In this document: in pieces, positions 49,864-59,265 of the stretch
Position numbering within the stretch: the first letter of the stretch is position 1
How the letters are laid out: each line of letters opens with the position of its first letter
Origin: Salegentibacter salarius
GTDB taxonomy: Bacteria > Bacteroidota > Bacteroidia > Flavobacteriales > Flavobacteriaceae
NCBI RefSeq assembly: GCF_900168265.1
Contig: NZ_FVZF01000007.1
Span: 58,295 to 122,294 of the forward strand
Reading direction: 5' to 3'
DNA: 64,000 nt
The notes under the pieces: generated by a model
Databases searched by the model: none
The model's input: only the letters and a program-made list of their open reading frames with translations
What the model was told of the DNA's origin: nothing
Made by a program: the position numbers and the translations under genes

Positions 49864-51918
49864 ATGCAGGAACCACAAGAAATTCCATTAAGGCATAGAG
49901 ACCTTAACTGGTTGAGTTTTAACGCAAGAGTCTTACAGGAGGCTGAAGATAAGATCAATCCGCTTTACGAGCGGATTCGTTTTTTGGCCATTTTTTCATC
50001 TAATTTAGACGAATATTTTAGGGTAAGGGTGGCGCAGCTTCGGCAAATGAAGCGTGTAGAGAAAAGTATTCGCAAAAAACTCGCTTTAAAACCAACAAGA
50101 ACCACCAAGGAAATTCTTGAAGAGGTTAAACTTCAGCAACATAAATTTGGAGAAATCTATCAGAAACAAATTCTGCCAGAACTTGCTAAAAATGGAATTT
50201 ATTTAATAGATGCCGATCATTTCAATAAAGTTCAAAAAGATTTTGCGGCTAACTTTTTTCAGCAGAAAATAAAAGAGCATATCACACCAGAAATAATTGA
50301 TCTTGAAGAAGAAAATGAATTATTCCTGGAAAATGCCGAATTATACCTGGTGGTAAGTTTTACTAATAAAGAAAAGCTTGGTATCGTAAATATTCCCGTA
50401 GAAACCTGCGGAAGATTTGTTAAACTGGAAGGTGATGGTGAAGAGAACTCAATCACCTATTTAGACGAAATTATTAGAAGCCAGGTAAGTGATATTTTCA
50501 AAGATCAAAATATAGAAGGTGTTTATGAAATTAAACTTTCGCGAGATGCCGAGCTTTATATTGAAGATATTTATGAAGGAGTTTTAGCTGAAAAAATTTA
50601 TGATTCCCTGGCGCAAAGAACCGATGGCCAGCCTACCCGTTTGTTATATGATGCTAAAATGCCAGATTTTCTTCATAAGAAAATAAGAAAACTCCTGAAG
50701 CTTGGAAAAATAGATATGATGCCCGGTGGAAAATATCATAATTTCAATGATTTCTTTTCCTTCCCGGATCCTACAAATAATCCCGAGCTGCACTACAAAG
50801 AAATGCCGGAAATTGAACATAAAGTTTTGGCTAATTCTAAGAATTATTTCGAGACAATTTCAGAAAAGGATCAGGCAGTTCATTTTCCATATATGTCTTT
50901 TGCCTATGTAGAAAAATTTTTGGAACAAGCGGTTGAGGATAAAGATGTAACTGCAATTAAAATTTCTCTTTACCGTGTGGCAGATGAATCTAGATTAACC
51001 AGTTTGCTGCTAAAAGCTTTAGAGAACGGAAAACAAGTTACCGTGTTCGTAGAAGCAAAAGCCAGGTTTGATGAAGAAAACAATATAATTTGGGGACGTA
51101 AATTTGAAGAAAAGGGTGCCAATGTAATTTACTCCTACCCAAAAATTAAGGTCCACTCTAAAATTATGTTGGTACAACGCATGGAAGGGGAAGATCTGGT
51201 TAATTACTCTTATATAGGTACCGGTAATTTTAATAGTGAAACTTCAAAAATATACTGTGATCACGCAATTTTTACTTCTAACAAACAAATAGCGAAAGAA
51301 TTATCCCGCCTATTCAAAGTATTGGAGGGAGAATTGATCATTCCGCGGGAAAAGAACTTATTGATTTCACCTTTTTCCACCCGTCAGGAATTTATTAAAC
51401 TCATTTATAACGAGATTGATAACGCGAGAGAAGGCAAAAAGGCGAAGATCACCGCTAAAATGAATAGTCTTGAAGATCCCGAAATGATCGATTTACTTTA
51501 CAAAGCCAGCAATGCCGGTGTGGAAATAAGATTATTGGTTCGCGGATTTACTTGTTTAATTCCCGGAATTGAAGGTTTAAGTGAAAAAATTTATATTACC
51601 AGTATTGTTGATCGCTTTTTAGAGCACGGCAGAATTTACATTTTTGAAAATGGAGGCGATGAAAAGATGTATTATGGTAGTGCAGATTGGATGTCACGTA
51701 ATCTATCCCGGCGTATAGAGGTGCTCTCCCCTATTCTGGATAAAGATGTTGCACAGGAATTTAAAGAAATTCTGGATATTCAGCTGAAGGATAACGTAAA
51801 AGCGAGGATTCAGGATGCCGATGAAAAGAATGAATATGTGCAAAAAGGAGAAAACGAAAAATCGGTGCGGTCACAGTATGAGATTTATAATTATTTAAAG
51901 GAAAAACATAGCTTATGA
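49864..51918 (+). CDS. ppk1: Polyphosphate kinase 1
   Basis: A 684-residue enzyme that makes polyphosphate from ATP. The four-domain layout is visible: the N domain (RDLNWLSFNARVLQEAED), the head (about 110-310), and the two phospholipase D-like C domains. The histidine that is phosphorylated is in IKVHSKIMLVQRM (C1 domain), with the second conserved one in LEHGRIYIFENGG (C2 domain). The basic R-rich SADWMSRNLSRRIEVLSP loop is also typical. The stop overlaps the next gene by four bases, so that gene is translated with it. Confidence 0.95.
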   Translation: MQEPQEIPLRHRDLNWLSFNARVLQEAEDKINPLYERIRFLAIFSSNLDEYFRVRVAQLRQMKRVEKSIRKKLALKPTRTTKEILEEVKLQQHKFGEIYQKQILPELAKNGIYLIDADHFNKVQKDFAANFFQQKIKEHITPEIIDLEEENELFLENAELYLVVSFTNKEKLGIVNIPVETCGRFVKLEGDGEENSITYLDEIIRSQVSDIFKDQNIEGVYEIKLSRDAELYIEDIYEGVLAEKIYDSLAQRTDGQPTRLLYDAKMPDFLHKKIRKLLKLGKIDMMPGGKYHNFNDFFSFPDPTNNPELHYKEMPEIEHKVLANSKNYFETISEKDQAVHFPYMSFAYVEKFLEQAVEDKDVTAIKISLYRVADESRLTSLLLKALENGKQVTVFVEAKARFDEENNIIWGRKFEEKGANVIYSYPKIKVHSKIMLVQRMEGEDLVNYSYIGTGNFNSETSKIYCDHAIFTSNKQIAKELSRLFKVLEGELIIPREKNLLISPFSTRQEFIKLIYNEIDNAREGKKAKITAKMNSLEDPEMIDLLYKASNAGVEIRLLVRGFTCLIPGIEGLSEKIYITSIVDRFLEHGRIYIFENGGDEKMYYGSADWMSRNLSRRIEVLSPILDKDVAQEFKEILDIQLKDNVKARIQDADEKNEYVQKGENEKSVRSQYEIYNYLKEKHSL

Positions 51919-52766
51919 AAACAATAAAAGTAGGTGGCGTACCCGAACATTTTAATCTTCCTTGGCATTTATGCATTGAAGAAAAACTTTTTGAGGATAA
52001 AGATCTAAACGTGATTTGGAAAGATTTTCCGGGCGGAACGGGCGCAATGAACAAAGCCTTACGTTCAGGAGAAATTGATGTTGCGGTAATTTTAACTGAA
52101 GGAATTATAAAAGATATTATTTCCGGAAACGAAAGCAAGATCATTCAAACTTATATTGGTACTCCTTTAGTTTGGGGAATTCATGTGGCTGCCGGTTCAA
52201 AATATAATTCGGTTGAAGAACTTAAAAATACAAAGGCGGCAATAAGTAGAAAAGGAAGTGGGTCTCACCTTATGTCTTACGTAAATGCACAAAATCATGA
52301 ATGGGATACCAATGATCTTAAATTTGAAATAGTAAAGGATCTGGATGGTGCTGTAAAATCTTTAAAAGAAGATGAGGCTCAATACTTTATGTGGGAGCAT
52401 TTTACCACAAAACCATTGGTAGATAAACGCGTATTTAGAAGATTGGCAGATTGCCCAACGCCCTGGCCTTGTTTTGTTATCGCAGCAAGAAACGAAACTT
52501 TAAAAAATGAACCAGAGCGAATCAGGAAAATGTTGGAAGTTTTAAATAAAGAGTCAAAACGCTTTAAGGACCTTCCAAAAATGGCTGAAAAATTAGCCGA
52601 AAGGTATGATCAGCGATTAGAAGATATTCAAAAATGGCTGGAAATCACTTCCTGGAGTCAGGAGCAATTATCTGAAGAAGAGATAGAAAAAGTACAGGAT
52701 AAACTACTAGAACTTAATTTAATTTCAAAAAAACAGCCTTTTTCCGAATTTATTCATAATTTGTAG
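51915..52766 (+). CDS. Cytosolic substrate-binding-fold protein (NMT1/ThiY-like)
   Basis: A 283-residue protein with the periplasmic-binding-protein type II fold: VGGVPEHFNLPWHLCIEEKL, FPGGTGAMNKALRSGEIDVA and VEELKNTKAAISRKGSGSHL. It resembles NMT1/ThiY and related ABC substrate-binding proteins, but has no signal peptide or lipobox and no transporter genes beside it, so it is probably cytosolic, with a ligand-sensing or enzyme role instead. Four-base overlap with ppk1 suggests a functional link; what it binds is unknown. Confidence 0.7.
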   Translation: MKTIKVGGVPEHFNLPWHLCIEEKLFEDKDLNVIWKDFPGGTGAMNKALRSGEIDVAVILTEGIIKDIISGNESKIIQTYIGTPLVWGIHVAAGSKYNSVEELKNTKAAISRKGSGSHLMSYVNAQNHEWDTNDLKFEIVKDLDGAVKSLKEDEAQYFMWEHFTTKPLVDKRVFRRLADCPTPWPCFVIAARNETLKNEPERIRKMLEVLNKESKRFKDLPKMAEKLAERYDQRLEDIQKWLEITSWSQEQLSEEEIEKVQDKLLELNLISKKQPFSEFIHNL

Positions 52767-52794
52767 CCATTATTCATCAATCATCCCCCATTAA

Positions 52795-53370
52795 ATGAAA
52801 AATTTATTTTTACCATTATTTCTATTTATTTCTACATTAACTTTTGCACAAGACAGCATAGCAGAACAAAATCAAACTCCCGACAAAAGAGATATCACTC
52901 AAAACGAATTAAGCATTGGCGCGCTTAATCTAGTTGCTTTCGGTGCTATAGATCTTACTTATGAGCGTATTCTTGACAAAAATTCCAGTTGGGCCATCGA
53001 GGCCTTTATCCAGGCTCTAAACAAAGACAGGGAAGCCGTGGATGATGCTTTTTATAAAGATTTTTCGCTTACTGGGAAATATAAGTATTTCTTTAGCGAT
53101 AAATATGCCCGCGGATTTTATGTTCACGGTTTCGGAATGCTTTCCAGCGGTGAATATGATTCCTATGTGTACGATTCAAATGATGGTTATGGTTCCTATG
53201 AATATCAAGATTACACCGATTTCGCACTTGGATTTGGTGTGGGTGGCAAATTTGTTTCTACCGGTGGTTTCTTCTTAGATCTAGGCGCAGGAATAGGTAG
53301 AAATTTGTTTACCGAAAAATCTCCAACTATTGTGGGCCAGTTTAATGTAAATCTTGGATTCAGATTCTAA
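52795..53370 (+). CDS. Outer-membrane beta-barrel protein (DUF3575-like)
   Basis: A 191-residue exported protein with signal MKNLFLPLFLFISTLTFAQ. The mature part alternates hydrophobic and polar residues in beta-strand pattern (ELSIGALNLVAFGAIDLTYE, YFFSDKYARGFYVHGFGML, ALGFGVGGKFV), and the protein ends in a phenylalanine (VNLGFRF), the usual BAM signal. It looks like a small eight-strand barrel near DUF3575. Function is unknown. It is close behind the substrate-binding-fold gene (28 bases) and could share its transcript. It ends two bases before the Ung gene end. Confidence 0.78.
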   Translation: MKNLFLPLFLFISTLTFAQDSIAEQNQTPDKRDITQNELSIGALNLVAFGAIDLTYERILDKNSSWAIEAFIQALNKDREAVDDAFYKDFSLTGKYKYFFSDKYARGFYVHGFGMLSSGEYDSYVYDSNDGYGSYEYQDYTDFALGFGVGGKFVSTGGFFLDLGAGIGRNLFTEKSPTIVGQFNVNLGFRF

Positions 53371-53372
53371 TA

Positions 53373-54038
53373 TTACCAGTCTATAGGCTCTTTTCCGTTT
53401 TCCTTTAAATAAGTATTTGCTTTGCTAAAATGCTTATTACCGAACCAATATCCACGATTTGCACTTAAAGGAGAAGGATGCCCACTGGTTAAAATAAGAT
53501 GTTTAGAGGAGTCAATTTTGGCTCCTTTCTTTTTCGCATAGCCACCCCAAAGCAAGAAGACCACGTTTTCTTTTTCTGAAGAAATAATTTCTATAACCCT
53601 ATCGGTAAATTGCTCCCAACCTTTCTTTTGGTGCGATCCCGCCTGGTGAGCCCTAACCGTTAAAGTTGCATTTAATAATAAAACACCCTGATTCGCCCAG
53701 CGTTCCAGATTTCCAGAATTTGGAACCGGCTTTCCTAGATCATGCTCTATTTCCTTAAAGATATTTTGCAGTGAAGGTGGGGATTGAATACCATCATTAA
53801 CCGAGAATGAAAGTCCGTTAGCCTGTCCCACACCGTGGTAAGGATCCTGACCTAAAATTACCACTTTAGTATTTGAAAATGTGGAATGATCAAATGCTGA
53901 AAATATATCACTTCCCTTCGGATAGCAGGTGTTTGCGTTGTATTCCACTTTTACAAATTCTGTAAGATTTTTAAAATAATCTTTTTCAAATTCATCAGCC
54001 AGTTCTTTTTTCCAGCTGGGGTGTATCGCTACCTTCAT
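53373..54038 (-). CDS. ung: Uracil-DNA glycosylase
   Basis: A 221-residue family 1 enzyme that excises uracil from DNA. The water-activating motif is VVILGQDPYHG (Asp, about residue 62), the uracil-recognition segment includes ANGLSFSV, and the minor-groove intercalation loop is HPSPLSANRGYWFG near residue 186. VVFLLWGGYAKKKG is also a hallmark. The gene is convergent with the beta-barrel gene and divergent from the MutS2-like gene. Confidence 0.95.
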   Translation of the reverse strand: MKVAIHPSWKKELADEFEKDYFKNLTEFVKVEYNANTCYPKGSDIFSAFDHSTFSNTKVVILGQDPYHGVGQANGLSFSVNDGIQSPPSLQNIFKEIEHDLGKPVPNSGNLERWANQGVLLLNATLTVRAHQAGSHQKKGWEQFTDRVIEIISSEKENVVFLLWGGYAKKKGAKIDSSKHLILTSGHPSPLSANRGYWFGNKHFSKANTYLKENGKEPIDW

Positions 54039-54047
54039 TTTATTAAG

Positions 54048-54056
54048 TAAATTTGC
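54048..54056 (+). promoter_or_regulatory. Putative -7 box for the MutS2-like gene
   Basis: TAAATTTGC fits TAnnTTTG, 29 bases before the ATG at 54085. Confidence 0.42.
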
Positions 54057-54084
54057 AGAACCTCAAAAGTAGGGAAATTTATTT

Positions 54085-56271
54085 ATGATTAAAATTGCAT
54101 CCAAAAGCCTTATAGACCTTGAATTTCCAGTTGTTTGCCAGCAAATTTCAGACTTGTGCATCACTGGGCCCGGCAAGGAAAAAGCTTTAAAACTTCAGCC
54201 TTATAAAACGGGAAATGAAACACTTTTCGGACTTCACCAAACCAATGAATATTTAAGTTCTAAAACCAGGGAAAGCCGAATCCCAAATCACGGTTTTGAA
54301 ACCATTAAAAACGAGCTGCGCACGCTAGAAATTGAAGATTCGATTCTGGAAGTTAGTAGCTTCAGGAAAATTTCCAGCCTTTCAGAAACGGTAAATACAC
54401 ATATTAAGTTTTTCAGGAAATTTGAGGAGTATTATCCCAGTTTATACAAAACCACTTCAGAGGTAGAATATACCAAGGAAATTGTAGATAATATTGGCCG
54501 TGTGATCGATAAATTTGGGGATTTAAAAGATGATGCCTCTCCCCTATTGCAATCGGTTAGACGTTCTATAAATTCGGTAAAGGGCCAGATAAATTCCAGT
54601 TTTGCCAAAGCGCTTACCACCTATCATTCTTACGGATATCTAGATGAAATTCGGGAAAGTGTAGTAGAAAATGTGAGGGTTTTAGCGGTAAGCGCAATGC
54701 ATCGCCGTAAAGTTAAAGGCGGAATTTTAGGCAACTCAAAAACCGGTAGCATCGTTTATATTCAACCGGAAGCGACTTATCAATATACCCGAGAACTTAA
54801 TAATCTGGAGTATGAGGAAAAAGAGGAAATAAAACGAATTCTAAAGGAACTCACCAATAGAATAAGACCGTTTAAACCTCTTTTAATAGATTATCAGAAT
54901 TTGCTTTGCGAAATAGATGTGATTGCAGCAAAAGCGAAATATGCTGAAATGACCAATGGTTTGCTGCCTACGATCACGAAAGAACGGGAACTTCAGCTAA
55001 AAGATGCCTATCACCCGCTGCTCTATTTAAGTAATAAAAAGAAAGGCGATAAAACTTATCCGCAAAGTATTGAGCTGGCAAAAGACAATAGGATTATTGT
55101 TATCTCTGGTCCCAACGCCGGCGGTAAAAGTATCACTTTAAAAACCGTTGGTTTATTACAGGTTATGCTGCAAAGCGGGATTTTAGTGCCGGTGCACGAA
55201 TACAGTAGAATGTGTCTCTTTGAAAAAATACTTACTGATATTGGAGATAATCAATCTATAGAAAACCATTTGAGTACGTATAGCTACCGACTCAAGAATA
55301 TGAATTATTTTCTTCGGAAATGTGATGATAGAACACTCTTTCTTATCGATGAGTTTGGAACGGGAAGTGATCCAGAACTTGGTGGTGCTTTAGCCGAAAC
55401 TTTCCTGGAGGTTTTTTATGAAAAGGAATCCTTCGGAATCTTAACTACTCATTATGCAAACTTAAAAAAGCTGGCTAACGAGATGCCGAATATGAGCAAT
55501 GCCAATATGCTTTTTGATTCCAGTAGCCTGGAGCCAATTTATAAACTCCAGGTTGGGGAAGCCGGTAGCTCATTTACTTTTGAAGTCGCTCAAAAGAATG
55601 GCATTCCCTATAGCCTGATTAATCGCTCGCGTAAGAAAGTTGAAAAAGGAAAAATACGCTTTGACAGAAGTATTGCAAAGCTCCAAAAAGAACGTTCCAA
55701 ACTTCAGAAAACAACAGATTCTTTAAAGACAAAGGAATTAAAGGCAGCGCAGGAAAAAGATAAACTTGAAGAAACCAATAGCAGGATTCAGCAGAAATTG
55801 GAAAGCTACCAGGAATTATATGATAGTAACCAACGTCTCATTTATATGGGACAAAAGGTGAATGAGCTTAGCGAGAAATATTTTGAGAATAAAAAGAAAA
55901 AAGAGCTAATTGGCGAATTTCTAAAGTTTGTAGAAATAGAAAATTCCAAGCGTAAAAAAGAGTCTGCAAAGCAGCGCAAGATTCAGAAAGAAAAAGAGAA
56001 AAAGGTACAGCAAGAAGTTAAAAAAGAGGTTTCGGTTATACGGAAAAAGAAAAAGGAAGAAAAGGCCAAAATCACTGAGAAAGAAAGACAGGAAGCGAAT
56101 AAACCAAAGATTAATCCGAAGATCGGTGATAGAGTTAGATTAGAAGATAGCCGTTCTGTAGGGACCTTAGATAAAATAGAAAAAGGAAAAGCCACGGTAA
56201 ACTATGGGATGTTTACCACGCAGGTAGATGTAGAGAAACTGGAACTGGTGCAGGCAATGAAAAAGAAATAA
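54085..56271 (+). CDS. MutS2-like ATPase without Smr domain
   Basis: A 728-residue protein. It has the MutS core: the helical lever and clamp region (about residues 1-290), Walker A ISGPNAGGKSITLKTVG near 340, Walker B LFLIDEFGTGSDPELGG near 430, and LTTHYANLKKLANE. The rest (about 520-670) is a long coiled coil of Lys/Glu-rich heptads, then a short KOW-like end (KIGDRVRLEDSRSVGTLDKI). Bacterial MutS2 usually ends in an Smr nuclease domain, which is absent here. A role in recombination or ribosome rescue, as for MutS2, is possible; nuclease activity is not expected. DCC gene follows after one base. Confidence 0.9.
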   Translation: MIKIASKSLIDLEFPVVCQQISDLCITGPGKEKALKLQPYKTGNETLFGLHQTNEYLSSKTRESRIPNHGFETIKNELRTLEIEDSILEVSSFRKISSLSETVNTHIKFFRKFEEYYPSLYKTTSEVEYTKEIVDNIGRVIDKFGDLKDDASPLLQSVRRSINSVKGQINSSFAKALTTYHSYGYLDEIRESVVENVRVLAVSAMHRRKVKGGILGNSKTGSIVYIQPEATYQYTRELNNLEYEEKEEIKRILKELTNRIRPFKPLLIDYQNLLCEIDVIAAKAKYAEMTNGLLPTITKERELQLKDAYHPLLYLSNKKKGDKTYPQSIELAKDNRIIVISGPNAGGKSITLKTVGLLQVMLQSGILVPVHEYSRMCLFEKILTDIGDNQSIENHLSTYSYRLKNMNYFLRKCDDRTLFLIDEFGTGSDPELGGALAETFLEVFYEKESFGILTTHYANLKKLANEMPNMSNANMLFDSSSLEPIYKLQVGEAGSSFTFEVAQKNGIPYSLINRSRKKVEKGKIRFDRSIAKLQKERSKLQKTTDSLKTKELKAAQEKDKLEETNSRIQQKLESYQELYDSNQRLIYMGQKVNELSEKYFENKKKKELIGEFLKFVEIENSKRKKESAKQRKIQKEKEKKVQQEVKKEVSVIRKKKKEEKAKITEKERQEANKPKINPKIGDRVRLEDSRSVGTLDKIEKGKATVNYGMFTTQVDVEKLELVQAMKKK

Positions 56272-56272
56272 G

Positions 56273-56686
56273 ATGGAATTACCAAAAGATAAAAAAATTA
56301 TTCTTTTTGATGGCGTGTGTAATCTTTGCAACGGCGCGGTTACCTTTATCATTAAGCACGACAAAAAAGATACTTTCCGTTTTGCTTCCTTACAGAGTGA
56401 AATTGGTAAAAAGCTGGTAGCAGAACGCGGGATGGATCCAGAAGAATTAGATTCAATAATCTTAATCGATCCCGGAGTGGCTTATTTCCAAAAATCTACC
56501 GCTGCCCTGGAGATTTCCAGGGAACTTTCGGGCGGATATTCTCTTCTTAAAAACTTCCTTTTTATACCGGAAGGATTACGCGACGGTATCTACAATTTTG
56601 TAGCCAATAACCGATATAAATGGTATGGCAAAAAAGAATCCTGTATGATCCCAACGCCAGAGTTAAAATCTAAATTTCTGGATTAA
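56273..56686 (+). CDS. DCC-family thiol-disulfide oxidoreductase-like protein
   Basis: A 137-residue protein of the DCC family (YuxK-like). The defining motif IILFDGVCNLCNGAVTFIIK carries the DxxCxxC at residues 12-18, a thioredoxin-like pair. ALEISRELSGGYSLLKNFLF and VANNRYKWYGKK are typical later segments. It probably reduces or isomerises disulfides in the cytosol, but the partner is unknown. It starts one base after the MutS2-like stop, and its end overlaps the convergent symporter gene by four bases. Confidence 0.9.
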   Translation: MELPKDKKIILFDGVCNLCNGAVTFIIKHDKKDTFRFASLQSEIGKKLVAERGMDPEELDSIILIDPGVAYFQKSTAALEISRELSGGYSLLKNFLFIPEGLRDGIYNFVANNRYKWYGKKESCMIPTPELKSKFLD

Positions 56687-58035
56687 GCTTTTTCTTTCTC
56701 CTCCACTTTATTTGGCGTATCATCTTCATTCTGATCAGGATGGTAATCATCATCCCATTCTTTTACGTTTGGTGGCCCCATCTTGTTAACAGATTTAGCG
56801 ACCATAAGTGAAACGGCTGCATCACCGGTTACGTTTACTGTAGTTCGGCACATATCTAAAGGCCTGTCTACCGCAAAAATAAGTGCCAATCCTGCTTCAG
56901 GAATTCCGGCTTGGGCAAGAACAATTACCAGCATTACCATTCCCGCTCCAGGCACCGCTGCAGAGCCAATAGAGGCTAAAGTGGCCGTAGCGATAATTCC
57001 CAGTTGTGCACCAATACTAAGGTCCATACCAAAGGCCTGAGCAATAAAAACGGCGGCAATAGCCTGGTAAAGACTGGTTCCATCCATATTTATTGTAGCG
57101 CCAATTGGCAAAACAAAACTGGAAACTTCCCGGCTTACGCCCATATGCTCTTCTACTCTTTCCATAGTTACCGGTAAAGTAGCGGCACTGGAACTGGTTG
57201 AAAAAGCCAATAACTGTGCTGGGGCAATTCCGTTAATAAAGAAAGAAGGTTTGTTTTTAGTAACAACCCAAACCAAAAGAATATAGAACCCAATCATTAA
57301 AGCCAAGCCTATAAGCACAGTAACTCCGTACATAGCCAGGGCGGCAAAAAGATCGGTACTTGGTGATTCTACCACTAGAGCGGCTAACAATGCAAATACA
57401 CCATAAGGTGCGGTTAACATTATCAAATCAATCATCTTCAGGATCACTTCATTAAAACCATCAAAGAAATCTTTAACCGGTTTTGCTGTTTTTTCAGGAA
57501 TAAGAATAAGACCAATTCCGAAGAAAATTGCGAAGAAAATAACCTGTAGCATATTGGCATTATCCCCTGCCGCAGCAAAAATATTATCTGGAACAATATC
57601 TTCTAAAGCCTGCAATGGCCCTGATTCCCTTTGTTTGTCGGCATTAGCCTTCACACCAGATGCATCTCCCTCGTAACTAGCTATTAAATCCTGTTGTGTT
57701 TCTGCAGTAATTGCGTTACCCGGTTTAATAAGGTTAACCATCCCAAGACCAATGGAAACAGCAATTACAGTGGTGAAAATATAAATCCCGATAGTACGAG
57801 CTCCCATTTTAGAGAGCTTGGAAATATCTTTAAGATCTGAAATTCCTTTTATTAAAGAAGCCAAAATAAGTGGCACTGCAATAAGCTTTAAAGCATTGAT
57901 GAAAATATTACCGAAGGGTTTAACCCAATCTCCAATAAATTCTGCTCCCCAGCTAAAATTGGTAAGAATAAGGGCAAATATCACCCCGGCAGCCATTCCA
58001 AGTAAAATCTGCCAGTGCAGTGCAAGTTTTTTCAT
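56683..58035 (-). CDS. Dicarboxylate/amino acid:cation symporter (DAACS)
   Basis: A 450-residue membrane carrier of the glutamate/aspartate/dicarboxylate:cation symporter family. Eight helices and two hairpins are implied. The serine-rich hairpin 1 is STSSSAATLPVTME, the NMDG motif in helix 7 is ATINMDGTSLYQ, and the substrate-binding late region is AVDRPLDMCRTTVNVTGDAA. The Arg/Asp in AVDRPLDMCR suggests acidic amino acid uptake. The C-terminal 25 residues are an acidic tail. Aromatic amino acid gene aroC starts upstream, but there is no clear link. Confidence 0.92.
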   Translation of the reverse strand: MKKLALHWQILLGMAAGVIFALILTNFSWGAEFIGDWVKPFGNIFINALKLIAVPLILASLIKGISDLKDISKLSKMGARTIGIYIFTTVIAVSIGLGMVNLIKPGNAITAETQQDLIASYEGDASGVKANADKQRESGPLQALEDIVPDNIFAAAGDNANMLQVIFFAIFFGIGLILIPEKTAKPVKDFFDGFNEVILKMIDLIMLTAPYGVFALLAALVVESPSTDLFAALAMYGVTVLIGLALMIGFYILLVWVVTKNKPSFFINGIAPAQLLAFSTSSSAATLPVTMERVEEHMGVSREVSSFVLPIGATINMDGTSLYQAIAAVFIAQAFGMDLSIGAQLGIIATATLASIGSAAVPGAGMVMLVIVLAQAGIPEAGLALIFAVDRPLDMCRTTVNVTGDAAVSLMVAKSVNKMGPPNVKEWDDDYHPDQNEDDTPNKVEEKEKA

Positions 58036-58063
58036 GCTAAGTAAATTTCAGGATTTAAATCAA

Positions 58064-59128
58064 TTAAATTTTTGAACTTTTATTCTGAAGCAAATAATCG
58101 GCGATTACAAGTGCAGCCATTGCTTCAACAATGGGTACAGCTCTTGGTACAACGCAGGGATCGTGTCTACCTTTCCCCTGCATTTCAACATTCTCGCCTT
58201 GTTTATTTATAGTGTCTTGTTTTTGCATAATAGTAGCCACAGGTTTAAAGGCTACATTGAAATAAATATCCATTCCGTTAGAAATGCCGCCCTGTATTCC
58301 ACCACTTAAATTGGTTCTGGTGGTTCCATCTTCATTAAACAAGTCGTTATGCTCGCTGCCTTTCATTTTAGTACCTTCAAATCCGCTACCGTATTCAAAA
58401 CCTTTTACCGCATTTATGGAAAGCATGGCCTTACCCAGTTCGGCATGAAGTTTATCAAAAACCGGCTCTCCAAGACCTTTCGGCATATTTTTAATCACAC
58501 ATTGCACAGTACCGCCTACGGTATCTCCTTCCTTTCTAATCTGCTTAATATAGTCTTCCATTTTTTCTGCGGAAGCAGGATCTGGACAACGCACAGCATT
58601 AGTTTCAATTAAACTGAAATCAAGCTCTTTAATATTCTTATCCAGCTCAATTTTCCCTACCGATGCGGTATAGGCATTAAATTGAATATCTTTTAAAAAC
58701 TGTTTTGCCACAGCGCCTGCCACTACCCTACAGGCAGTTTCGCGCGCAGAAGATCTTCCGCCACCACGGTAATCCCGTACACCATACTTTTCATCGTAAG
58801 TATAATCGGCGTGGCTGGGACGATACGTGTCTTTTATATGTGAATAATCTTTAGATTTCTGGTTGGCATTTTTAATCACAAACCCAATAGGAGTTCCGGT
58901 AGTTTTTTCTTCAAAAATTCCCGAATAAAATTCTACGGTATCGGGTTCTTTTCTTTGCGTTACAATAGCCGATTGACCTGGCTTTCTACGATTGAGTTCT
59001 AACTGTATTTTTTCCAGATCCAGCTGAATTCCTGCTGGACATCCGTCAATAATTCCTCCAATGGCAAGCCCGTGGGATTCTCCAAAAGTGGTGAGTTTGA
59101 ATAATTTTCCGAAGGAATTTCCTGCCAT
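58064..59128 (-). CDS. aroC: Chorismate synthase
   Basis: A 354-residue FMN-dependent enzyme making chorismate from EPSP, the last shared step to aromatic amino acids. Motifs are [20 protein letters not shown] at the N-terminus, [20 protein letters not shown] near residue 120 and the late [20 protein letters not shown]. The start is the ATG at 59128, since [20 protein letters not shown] matches the family; an upstream in-frame ATG at 59146 adds six residues. It ends 29 bases before the symporter start on the same strand. Confidence 0.96.
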   Translation of the reverse strand: MAGNSFGKLFKLTTFGESHGLAIGGIIDGCPAGIQLDLEKIQLELNRRKPGQSAIVTQRKEPDTVEFYSGIFEEKTTGTPIGFVIKNANQKSKDYSHIKDTYRPSHADYTYDEKYGVRDYRGGGRSSARETACRVVAGAVAKQFLKDIQFNAYTASVGKIELDKNIKELDFSLIETNAVRCPDPASAEKMEDYIKQIRKEGDTVGGTVQCVIKNMPKGLGEPVFDKLHAELGKAMLSINAVKGFEYGSGFEGTKMKGSEHNDLFNEDGTTRTNLSGGIQGGISNGMDIYFNVAFKPVATIMQKQDTINKQGENVEMQGKGRHDPCVVPRAVPIVEAMAALVIADYLLQNKSSKI

Positions 59129-59142
59129 TTTATTGATTTTGA

Positions 59143-59151
59143 ACAAATGTA
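59143..59151 (-). promoter_or_regulatory. Putative -7 box for aroC
   Basis: On the minus strand TACATTTGT fits TAnnTTTG, 15-23 bases before the ATG at 59128. A start at 59146 would overlap this box, which supports the shorter aroC. Confidence 0.45.
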
Positions 59152-59265
59152 ATTTTTTCAGGCAATATTTAAAAATGTATCTCCATTTAATATTAACCTA
59201 ACAAACCGCTTACTTATTAATGATTTGGTAAATATTCAATAAAATTAATTGAAGGTCTTAAACCT

